Shown here one piece after another: positions 7,047 to 13,255 of a stretch of DNA of 14,681 nt; the first letter of the stretch is position 1, and each line of letters starts with the position of its first letter. The notes under the pieces were generated by a model. It ran no database searches, was not told the origin of the DNA, and worked only from the letters and a program-made list of their open reading frames with translations. Position numbers and translations under genes: made by a program. Source of the DNA: Sulfurovum sp. (GTDB taxonomy: Bacteria; Campylobacterota; Campylobacteria; Campylobacterales; Sulfurovaceae); the NCBI GenBank assembly GCA_015493425.1, contig WGDG01000121.1, positions 1 through 14,681 on the forward strand, in the 5' to 3' direction.

Positions 7047-7655
7047 CTACGCGTTTTTGTCTTCTTCAAGCACTTTTAACATTTCTTTACCCTCTTGCAC
7101 ATATTTTTTATACATCGTAAGCAAAATATCGTTTGGCTGCACAAAGGTACGGATAAAAAATGCCAGCGGGTCATGGGGGTCAACTTCACTGACATCTGCA
7201 AGGTTCTCTACGAAATCATCAAACGTCATCCCTGCCATTACTGCACAGGCATGGATCATCATCGCTTCCTTGAGGTCATCGTCATTTACGGTATGATACA
7301 GCACCAAAAACATCTCTTTTGCCGCTTTTTTATCATTCTCGCTGTAACGCTGAATGGCATGTTCATAGATTGCTCTTGCAATCGCGCGTTCTTCTTCATT
7401 GCCAAGCACATCAAATGATTTATGCTCACTCAGATACTCCGCAAGACGATCAAATGCAGTATTGACAATAAACGTAAAAATTTCGTTAATCTCATCCTCA
7501 GGCGCTTCAATTACCAGCTTTGCATCGAGAAGCTGATATCCCTTTGCGATACTCTCTTCTTCTTTGCACTCTTTCTCTAAACGTTCGATATTGGCAAGGA
7601 ACTCCGGATCTTTCTTGAGTTCCTCGACATGAATTTCAGGCATTTCTGGCTGCAT
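7047..7655 (-). CDS. Acidic helical protein of unknown function
   Basis: 202-residue soluble protein that I do not recognise. It has no signal peptide or membrane segment, is rich in Glu/Asp/Lys and is predicted almost wholly helical. Visible landmarks are an N-terminal charged stretch (1-45), a central region with EERAIARAIYEHAIQRYSEN, and a C-terminal part with DDFVENLADV and DPHDPLAFFIRTF. It contains no cysteine cluster or nucleotide-binding motif. Start ATG 7655 is chosen because AAGGA lies 6 nt upstream; the in-frame extension upstream would be encoded by a hairpin and repeats and is rejected. It sits 14 bp upstream of murC and 59 bp downstream of dapC, with its own possible promoter. 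An accessory role in cell-wall synthesis is only guilt by association. Confidence 0.85.
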   Translation of the reverse strand: MQPEMPEIHVEELKKDPEFLANIERLEKECKEEESIAKGYQLLDAKLVIEAPEDEINEIFTFIVNTAFDRLAEYLSEHKSFDVLGNEEERAIARAIYEHAIQRYSENDKKAAKEMFLVLYHTVNDDDLKEAMMIHACAVMAGMTFDDFVENLADVSEVDPHDPLAFFIRTFVQPNDILLTMYKKYVQEGKEMLKVLEEDKNA

Positions 7656-7671
7656 ACTTTTCCTTTTGCAA

Positions 7672-7680
7672 ATCATAACA
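7672..7680 (-). promoter_or_regulatory. Possible promoter (TGTTATGAT) for the unknown gene and murC
   Basis: The minus strand carries TGTTATGAT, an extended -10 with one mismatch in the hexamer, followed about 8 nt later by the AAGGA ribosome site of the unknown gene. It lies just downstream of a hairpin, a common terminator-then-promoter arrangement. No -35 is seen. Confidence 0.45.
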
Positions 7681-7685
7681 TAGAA

Positions 7686-7702
7686 GCGTTGCCAAGCAAC
7701 GC
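7686..7702 (-). terminator. Perfect hairpin downstream of dapC; candidate terminator or attenuator
   Basis: GCGTTGC (7686-7692) and GCAACGC (7696-7702) form a 7-bp GC-rich stem with a 3-nt loop, 12 bp past the dapC stop codon. On the minus strand it is followed by TTCTATGTT, a weak U-rich tract, so termination may be partial. Confidence 0.5.
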
Positions 7703-7714
7703 AAACCACAATTT

Positions 7715-7735
7715 CTAATTCCTAATTCCTAATTC
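7715..7735. repeat. Heptamer tandem repeat CTAATTC x3
   Basis: Three perfect tandem copies of CTAATTC on the plus strand. They lie within the end of dapC, supplying its last codons (Leu-Gly-Ile-Arg-Asn region) and its TAG stop. The same heptamer recurs as one perfect and one nearly perfect copy at 14100-14113. Confidence 0.85.
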
Positions 7736-8854
7736 TTCCATCAACGCAGCAATACGTTGCAGTGCTTCTTTCGTCTTCTCTGCTTCATACACCAGTGCCA
7801 GACGTACATACCCCTTGCCTTCTCCCTTCCGTCCGAGGAAAGAGCCTGGAATCACTTTGAGGTTGTAGCGTTCGTAGAGTTTGACAGTAAAATCGATCTC
7901 ATCACCGACTTTCAACCAGATGTAGAAGGTCGCTTTAGGCGCTTCAACCCCCAATACTTCTTTGGCGATCTCAAAATTCTTTTTGTACTTCTCCCTAAAG
8001 CCGTCCACATGGCTCTGATTCGCCCATGCAGCCGCCGCCGCATGCTGAAGCGGCAGTGGAGAAGCACACCCTACGTAGGTACGGTAGGTCATATATTCAC
8101 GCAGAATCTCAGCATCTCCGGCAATGAAACCCGAACGCAGCCCCGGCGCAGAAGAGCGTTTGGAAACGGAATTGATGACGAGTATGTTTTTAAAGTCCGG
8201 ATTCCCCGCTTCGACAGATGCATTGAGCAGTGAAGGCACCGGCTCATTCAAATACAGGTCAGCATAACACTCATCATTCATCAGCACAAAGTCATATTTG
8301 AGTGCCAGATTCACCCACTTTTTCATCGCCTCCATAGACATCGTGGAAGCGGTAGGGTTGTTGGGAGAATTAAGAATGACCAGATTGGCTTCTGCCAGCA
8401 CTGCTTCATCGGCTACAGGCTGAAAACCATTTTTTTCATTAAGCTCAAGGTAAACTACCTCGGCTCTGCTGGCTTTTGCCGCTCCTTCGTAAATCTGATA
8501 GAAGGGGTTGGGAAAGACCATCAGCGGTGCTTCAACATCGTGCAGAAGAAATTGTGGAAAATTAAAAAGCACTTCGCGTGTTCCGAAAGTAGGAATGAGC
8601 TGATCAAGCGACAGTGTCAGCCCGAAGCGGTGTTCAAGATAGGTCAGCATACCCTCCCGTAAAACCGTTTCACCGGCTGTTTTCGGATATTTGTTAAAAA
8701 GCGGAAGATTGGCTTCAAGCACATCGAGGATAAACTGCGGCGTCTTAAACTGCGGCTCACCGATCGTCAGGGAGAGCGGTGCATAATCACTGTTTGGCAA
8801 CAGCCCGTCAAGTAAATTGTTAAGTTTCTCAAACGGATAGGTTTCGAAATTCAT
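7715..8854 (-). CDS. dapC: Succinyldiaminopimelate aminotransferase, DapC type
   Basis: 379-residue cytoplasmic PLP-dependent fold-type I aminotransferase. It resembles the proteobacterial DapC group, which converts N-succinyl-2-amino-6-ketopimelate with glutamate to N-succinyl-LL-diaminopimelate on the way to lysine and meso-diaminopimelate. Seen: YPFEKLNNLL and SLTIGEP at the N-terminus, GTREVLF (91-97), PNPFYQIYEGAA (115-126), SPNNP (163-167) with PLP-binding Asn, NDECY (193-197) with the Asp that pairs with the pyridine nitrogen, SVSKRSSAPGLRSGF (229-243) with Schiff-base Lys232, YRTYVGCASP (257-266) and carboxylate-binding Arg351. Start ATG 8854 has AGGGG 4 nt upstream and an extended -10 promoter close by. 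The 3' end is made of heptamer repeats, so the last few residues may be an added tail. Its product feeds the murein peptide begun by MurC nearby. Exact acyl specificity cannot be read from sequence. Confidence 0.88.
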   Translation of the reverse strand: MNFETYPFEKLNNLLDGLLPNSDYAPLSLTIGEPQFKTPQFILDVLEANLPLFNKYPKTAGETVLREGMLTYLEHRFGLTLSLDQLIPTFGTREVLFNFPQFLLHDVEAPLMVFPNPFYQIYEGAAKASRAEVVYLELNEKNGFQPVADEAVLAEANLVILNSPNNPTASTMSMEAMKKWVNLALKYDFVLMNDECYADLYLNEPVPSLLNASVEAGNPDFKNILVINSVSKRSSAPGLRSGFIAGDAEILREYMTYRTYVGCASPLPLQHAAAAAWANQSHVDGFREKYKKNFEIAKEVLGVEAPKATFYIWLKVGDEIDFTVKLYERYNLKVIPGSFLGRKGEGKGYVRLALVYEAEKTKEALQRIAALMEELGIRN

Positions 8855-8875
8855 GATACCCCTGTTTTTTGTCAG

Positions 8876-8884
8876 ATTATAGCA
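8876..8884 (-). promoter_or_regulatory. dapC promoter, extended -10 (TGCTATAAT)
   Basis: The minus strand reads TTTGCTATAATCTGAC: a perfect TGnTATAAT. Expected start near 8869 gives a leader of about 15 nt with AGGGG before the ATG. There is no obvious -35 element. Confidence 0.7.
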
Positions 8885-8927
8885 AAGATGGGGTTACAGC
8901 TAATTAAGGAAAAGAGTTGTCCTACTG

Positions 8928-8957
8928 CCTTTAAAGGTTTCCTTTAGCATACTAAAG
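8928..8957 (-). terminator. Overlapping inverted repeats at the end of the diguanylate cyclase gene
   Basis: On the minus strand CTTTAG-TATG-CTAAAG (8957-8942) forms a 6-bp stem that includes the stop codon. The second arm can instead pair as TAAAGG-AAA-CCTTTA with the next segment, and CCTTTAAAGG (8928-8937) is itself palindromic. The stems are mutually exclusive. No U-tract follows, so a terminator role is uncertain. Confidence 0.35.
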
Positions 8958-10283
8958 ACTTTTCCGAACATTATCCCTGCCTGCTTTTTTTGCCTTATAA
9001 AGTGCTTTGTCAGCCCGTTCTATGACACTTCGAAGATCATCTTTTTCCCGAATCTCCGTCACCCCGATACTGACAGTCACAGATACTTTATTGTTTTTAA
9101 ATGTATGTTTTTTGATATTCTGGCGTATCCGTTCTGCTGACCTGTATGCTTCGTCTATCGATGCCGCAGGCAGCAGTGCCACAAATTCCTCCCCACCCCA
9201 CCGGCAGACAATATCGACACTGCGCAATGTTTTTGTCAACACTTCCGATACCTCTACAAGTACCTCATCACCTACATTATGCCCCCATGAGTCATTGACT
9301 GCTTTGAAATGGTCAATGTCTATCACCAACAGGGAAAGGTGGTTGTCCCGTTGCACCATAATGTTATATTCTGCAACAAAGAGTTCAAGAAACTTCATCC
9401 GGTTATAGAGCCCTGTCAAAGGGTCAGTCTGGGCAGACTTCTCATATCTTCGGCTCTTTTTTTCCAGTCTTTCATTGATTTGGCGCAGTTCACTCTGATA
9501 TGCTTCCATCATTTTGACCCAACGGGTATATGCCATAGAGATCAACTCTTTCTGGGTAATAATGCCTACAAGATGTCCTTCCTCATCAACTGTAACGATC
9601 CGCTTGAAATGCTTGTCCTGCATAAAGGCAAGCGCTTCTTTAAGCGATGTATCATGGGGAAGGGTGATCACCGGTGTTGTCATATAATGCTTTACCGGCA
9701 GACTCAGATCCTTATGCTGTTTGAGCAGGTGCAGCATATCTTTTGCTGTAATAATACCCAGCGGCTTTCTCTCTTCCACGATCATGGTTGCATCATGGTT
9801 ATAGGTTTCCATAAAACGAAAAATCTCTTCTGTCAACATCTCTTTATCGACCCATCGTGTTCGTTTTCTGATCTTCAGCAGATCTGAAATTTTGAAAACG
9901 TCCATCATGGTATCGGGATCGATGCTTGAAAGAATATCCGTTTGCGAGACAATGCCGTAAAGTTCCCCCATATCATCCACAACAACAATATGTTCATAAT
10001 CATGGCGGACAAACTCGAGTGCATCAAAAATATTTTTGTCTTTATGCAGCGTGGGAAGCGAGGAGAGTGATATGTCACGTAAAGGCAGCTGCTTATCGAG
10101 ATATGCACGGGAAAGGCGCAATACATCATAAATACCTAAGCTGTAAAAATGATTCTTGTCGGTCACAACAATATGGCGATGCTCGGACTGAAACATCAGT
10201 TCTATCGCTTCACAAAGTGAAGCATCTATACTTACTTTACTGACCTCTGTCGTTGTGATCTCATATATTTTTGGAAAATTCAT
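8952..10283 (-). CDS. Diguanylate cyclase with four CBS domains (CBS-CBS-CBS-CBS-GGDEF)
   Basis: 443-residue cytoplasmic protein predicted to make cyclic di-GMP from two GTP. It has no transmembrane segment. Four CBS motifs occupy about residues 9-61, 70-122, 132-188 and 195-250, recognisable by repeated HIVVVD / GIVSQTDIL, GIITAKDML and GIITQKELI patterns. A charged helical linker (about 253-283) leads to a GGDEF domain (285-441) with TDPLTGLYNR, DIDHFKAVND, the active-site GGEEF (363-367), and an RSVD inhibitory site (354-357) five residues before it, so product feedback inhibition is likely. CBS pairs usually bind adenine nucleotides, so output may follow energy state (inference). ATG 10283 is preferred over GTG 10298, because the GTG overlaps the TATAAT promoter. 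The ATG then sits at the expected transcription start, with no ribosome site. It is followed by the convergently unrelated dapC promoter region and read in the same direction as its neighbours. Confidence 0.93.
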   Translation of the reverse strand: MNFPKIYEITTTEVSKVSIDASLCEAIELMFQSEHRHIVVTDKNHFYSLGIYDVLRLSRAYLDKQLPLRDISLSSLPTLHKDKNIFDALEFVRHDYEHIVVVDDMGELYGIVSQTDILSSIDPDTMMDVFKISDLLKIRKRTRWVDKEMLTEEIFRFMETYNHDATMIVEERKPLGIITAKDMLHLLKQHKDLSLPVKHYMTTPVITLPHDTSLKEALAFMQDKHFKRIVTVDEEGHLVGIITQKELISMAYTRWVKMMEAYQSELRQINERLEKKSRRYEKSAQTDPLTGLYNRMKFLELFVAEYNIMVQRDNHLSLLVIDIDHFKAVNDSWGHNVGDEVLVEVSEVLTKTLRSVDIVCRWGGEEFVALLPAASIDEAYRSAERIRQNIKKHTFKNNKVSVTVSIGVTEIREKDDLRSVIERADKALYKAKKAGRDNVRKSL

Positions 10284-10289
10284 ATCCCG

Positions 10290-10295
10290 ATTATA
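10290..10295 (-). promoter_or_regulatory. Diguanylate cyclase promoter (-10 TATAAT)
   Basis: The minus strand reads TGTGTATAATCGGGATATG. TATAAT ends 6 nt before the ATG at 10283, so the message would be leaderless or nearly so. The upstream DNA is AT-rich without a -35 consensus. Confidence 0.6.
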
Positions 10296-10302
10296 CACAT
10301 AA

Positions 10303-10334
10303 AATATAAATTTGCATAATTAGAATATAAATTT
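10303..10334. repeat. Two 11-bp direct repeats with 21-bp period, candidate operator
   Basis: AATATAAATTT occurs at 10303-10313 and again at 10324-10334. The 21-bp spacing is two helical turns, placing both copies on one face of the DNA immediately upstream of the cyclase -10. The region is AT-rich, so chance is possible. Confidence 0.6.
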
Positions 10335-10355
10335 AAGGCTTATCCAAAACGCTTA

Positions 10356-12095
10356 TTACAGGGGAGACAGATTACTAGAAGCCAATACCGAATGGCGGGT
10401 CAGAAAAGCCCCCCGGTTGACTTGGCTCCGTATGGCATCGAGTGCTTTCCGTGCTTCTGTTTCCGTAGCGTAGGGGCCGACAAGTACTTTATAGTTTGCT
10501 TCGTGTATCACGTTATAAGAGAATCCCATTTCATGTAACGTACGTAAATAAAAATCGGTAGGCTTATGGCTGAACGAACCGGTCTGTATGTAGTAGGCTG
10601 TTTTTGCAGCATCCGTAGATACGGGTAACGTAAATGTGTTTGTGTTTACTTCTTTACCGGAATCTGCTACGGGTTTGGGTACAGATACACGGCTGCTTCC
10701 GTCCCGGTAGGTCACCATCCATTTAATAATAGCATTTTCCAACGCTGCCGCACGCCAGTTACCCCTGCGGGTATTGACAAGAATGACTACGGTGTAGTAT
10801 TTTCCGCTTCTGCTTTTGACATAACCGGCAATATTCTTTGCATGTTTAAGGGTTCCTGTTTTCATCCAGGCCCGATTTCGGACAATGGTACCGCGAAAAC
10901 GGCGCTTGGTAGTACCGTCCACTCCCGCAATAGAGAGGGTTTTCATCCAACGCATGCCATAACGTTCATATGCATCATCAAGCACATCAGCCAATACCCT
11001 TGCCGTAAGCCTCGACTCCCGTGAAAGCCCGCAACCGTTATCTATATGGGGAATGACGTGCTTTAAAACACCTCTTGCCTTGAGAATCACACGTACCGCA
11101 CGTCGTCCTTTTTCTATTGTCGCAGGCGCACCGTACATTTTCGCCCCTAACATCAGCAGCAGGTGCCGCGCATAAAGGTTGTTTGATTTCTTTGCTGTAA
11201 CAGAAACAATGTTTTCCAGCGGGTCAGAATAGTGCGTAAAGAGTATTTTTGCACCTTTGGGTACCTGCCGTAGCCGCAGTGTACCGGTTACTGATATACC
11301 GGTATCATCCAGTGCTGCCCTTAGGGCATAGTAAAAACTCTTATACGGCTTGGTCAGTACCTGGCAGATGTTTCTCTTGCCGCAATGTTTGGAAATTTTT
11401 CCTTTAAGCCAAACCTCCGGAACAGCGTTGGAGTCATCTATCTTTACCCGCGGCCAGGAATAACGCCCCCGGCACGGCCTGTTGACACGCTGCAGCTGAT
11501 TATGAATAATATAGCTGCTGTCGGGTACCTTTTTGGTAACACTGTTCTGGTTGGGAACGACACAGATCGTACTGACCCGTTCATTGAACATCATTGCATC
11601 GGGCATTGCATTGTAGGGACTGTGGGGATGGTTGTCAAAGCCGGATGTGTTGCGGCTGCCGACCTTGAAGTAGCTGCGGTCAATAATAATGTTACCATGA
11701 ATACTTCGAATACCGGCAGCCCTAATGTGGGAAACAATATCGGGAAGATCCTCGTCACTGAGTGTAGGATCACCATACCCCTTGACAACAAGGTCACCAT
11801 ACAGTACCCCATGTTTAATTTTTCCCGTGGTATAGAACCGGGTGGGCCATCGGTAGTCAAACCCGAGTTTCAGTATGGCCGCATAAATCGTCAATACTTT
11901 AATAACAGATGCGGGGGTACGCATTTTATTTGCATGCAGTGCAGCAATGACACGGCCGTTTTTACCCGCTTCTTTGATGTAAAATGAAATATCATTTTGG
12001 GGAACATGCGATTTGGCAATGGCATTTTTAATACCTGTGGGCAATGCCCATACCATGGTACTCAGCAGGAGTGCCAACACGATACGCTTTTTCAT
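10356..12095 (-). CDS. dacB: D-alanyl-D-alanine carboxypeptidase/endopeptidase (PBP4, peptidase S13) with C-terminal SPOR domain
   Basis: 579-residue exported class C penicillin-binding protein, predicted to trim the terminal D-Ala or cleave cross-links in periplasmic peptidoglycan. A signal peptide covers residues 1-17 (KKR, hydrophobic core, likely cut after VWA). The catalytic motifs are SVIK (Ser63, Lys66), SNN (304-306) and KTGT (412-415), in the S13 order, with the long insert between the first two that is typical of PBP4. Residues about 500-570 (YYIQTGSFSH ... YKVLVGPYATETEA) form a SPOR domain, which in other proteins binds glycan strands stripped of peptides at the division septum. 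This fusion is not found in E. coli DacB and should target the enzyme to the septum (inference). ATG 12095 overlaps the stop of the upstream lyase gene as ATGA and has AAGGAAAGAGG just before it, so a longer start 15 nt upstream is rejected. Confidence 0.93.
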   Translation of the reverse strand: MKKRIVLALLLSTMVWALPTGIKNAIAKSHVPQNDISFYIKEAGKNGRVIAALHANKMRTPASVIKVLTIYAAILKLGFDYRWPTRFYTTGKIKHGVLYGDLVVKGYGDPTLSDEDLPDIVSHIRAAGIRSIHGNIIIDRSYFKVGSRNTSGFDNHPHSPYNAMPDAMMFNERVSTICVVPNQNSVTKKVPDSSYIIHNQLQRVNRPCRGRYSWPRVKIDDSNAVPEVWLKGKISKHCGKRNICQVLTKPYKSFYYALRAALDDTGISVTGTLRLRQVPKGAKILFTHYSDPLENIVSVTAKKSNNLYARHLLLMLGAKMYGAPATIEKGRRAVRVILKARGVLKHVIPHIDNGCGLSRESRLTARVLADVLDDAYERYGMRWMKTLSIAGVDGTTKRRFRGTIVRNRAWMKTGTLKHAKNIAGYVKSRSGKYYTVVILVNTRRGNWRAAALENAIIKWMVTYRDGSSRVSVPKPVADSGKEVNTNTFTLPVSTDAAKTAYYIQTGSFSHKPTDFYLRTLHEMGFSYNVIHEANYKVLVGPYATETEARKALDAIRSQVNRGAFLTRHSVLASSNLSPL

Positions 12096-13255
12096 CCTCT
12101 TTCCTTCCACGCCCGGGACAGACGCGACATTGCCTGCTCAAGCACTTTTCTTGACGTACCGACATTGAGCCGCATGAACCCTCTGCCGTTCTCACCGAAA
12201 CTCTCTCCGTCATTGAGGCCCAGTTTCGCCTTGTATACGAAAAAGTCTACCAGAGCTTTCTGAGAAAACGCCATGCTCGAACAGTCCAACCACATCAGAA
12301 AGGTTGCTTCACTTTTGACCGGTACAATAGGCAGATTGTGCGTATCCAAATACTCCCTGACAAATGCCATGTTGCCGGAGAGATGGGCTTTAAGAGCCTC
12401 CAGCCATGCATCACCTGCTTCATAAGCTGCCATCAATGCCTCGATACCGAAAGGATTGCCGTTGGTAATACCGGAGCGATCTTGCTCAAGTCGGTAAGCT
12501 CGGCGTACACTATCGTTGGGGATAACAGCAAAAGAGGTATTCAGTCCTGCAACATTGAATGTTTTGGAGGGTGCATGGAGCACCACACAGTGCTGTAGGG
12601 CCGCTTCAAAACTGCCTATACTGCAGTGAACCTTTTCGTAAACAATATCAGCATGGATCTCATCAGCGATGATGAGCACGTCGTTTTGGACACAGATGGC
12701 AATGAGCCGCTCCAGCTCCGCATCGCTCCAGGCACGCCCGGTGGGGTTGTGCGGTGAGCAGAGCAGAAAGAGGCTCGCCTCTTTAGCCTTCGCTTCAAAG
12801 TCATCAAAGTCTATCTCGTAGTGGCCGTTTCTGTAGCGCAGCGCATTCTCCAGCACTTTGCGCTTTCGGTGTTTTACCGAAGAGACAAAGGGCGGGTAGA
12901 TGGGTGTCTGTACAATAATCCCCTCCCCTTTTTTGCTGAACGCCTCGATGGCAAAGTTCATTGACGGCACCACCCCGTAACAGGGGACAATCCACTCCTT
13001 TTCAATCTGCCAGCCGTAGCGTCTGGCATACCACGCTACGATCGCTTCAAAATAGCGTGGAGGATAAACCGTATAACCATATACGGGATGGGCTGCACGC
13101 TTTTGCAATGCCTCCTGCACACACGGCGGTGAGGCAAGATCCATATCGGCCACCCATAGCGGCAGCAGATCGTCAGTACCGAACTTCAGCACCGCATCCT
13201 CATACTTGGTGGTGTAGGTTCCGCTGCGATCCACCGCTTCAAAATCGAATGTCAT
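12092..13255 (-). CDS. PatB/MalY-family PLP-dependent C-S lyase, probable OvoB-type sulfoxide lyase
   Basis: 387-residue fold-type I PLP enzyme, of the subfamily often misannotated as aminotransferase. Members (B. subtilis PatB, E. coli MalY, T. denticola cystalysin) cleave C-S bonds of cysteine conjugates. Seen: PLWVADMDLASP near the N-terminus and YGYT (59-62), both hallmarks of this subfamily; SPHNPTG (167-173); ADEIHAD (197-203) with the pyridine-contacting Asp198; Schiff-base Lys231 in APSKTFNVAG; and carboxylate-binding Arg362 in MRLNVGTSR. From family knowledge, PatB-type lyases encoded next to ovothiol genes are expected to cleave 5-histidylcysteine sulfoxide to mercaptohistidine. Its neighbour upstream is an OvoA-type methyltransferase, so that substrate is the best guess; cystathionine beta-lyase is the alternative. 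ATG 13255 overlaps the methyltransferase stop (ATGA) and follows GGGAGAG; an in-frame ATG 12 nt earlier is less well placed. It also overlaps dacB downstream by ATGA. Confidence 0.88.
   Translation of the reverse strand: MTFDFEAVDRSGTYTTKYEDAVLKFGTDDLLPLWVADMDLASPPCVQEALQKRAAHPVYGYTVYPPRYFEAIVAWYARRYGWQIEKEWIVPCYGVVPSMNFAIEAFSKKGEGIIVQTPIYPPFVSSVKHRKRKVLENALRYRNGHYEIDFDDFEAKAKEASLFLLCSPHNPTGRAWSDAELERLIAICVQNDVLIIADEIHADIVYEKVHCSIGSFEAALQHCVVLHAPSKTFNVAGLNTSFAVIPNDSVRRAYRLEQDRSGITNGNPFGIEALMAAYEAGDAWLEALKAHLSGNMAFVREYLDTHNLPIVPVKSEATFLMWLDCSSMAFSQKALVDFFVYKAKLGLNDGESFGENGRGFMRLNVGTSRKVLEQAMSRLSRAWKERG

Noticed and set aside
7656..7709. Upstream start for the unknown gene before murC
   Set aside because: The extra 18 codons run through a perfect hairpin and a promoter-like element, while ATG 7655 has a well-placed AAGGA.
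7713..7735. CTAATTC array as a CRISPR
   Set aside because: The unit is 7 bp, in tandem with no spacers.
10284..10298. GTG start of the diguanylate cyclase five codons upstream
   Set aside because: The GTG codon overlaps the TATAAT hexamer, so it would not be in the transcript.
11385..11987. Plus-strand reading frame of 200 codons opposite dacB
   Set aside because: It lies opposite well-conserved PBP4 sequence; no ribosome site, no recognisable protein features.
12092..13255. Annotation of the PLP enzyme as a general class I aminotransferase
   Set aside because: The WVADMD and YGYT motifs and the methyltransferase neighbour fit the PatB/MalY C-S lyase group better than transaminases.
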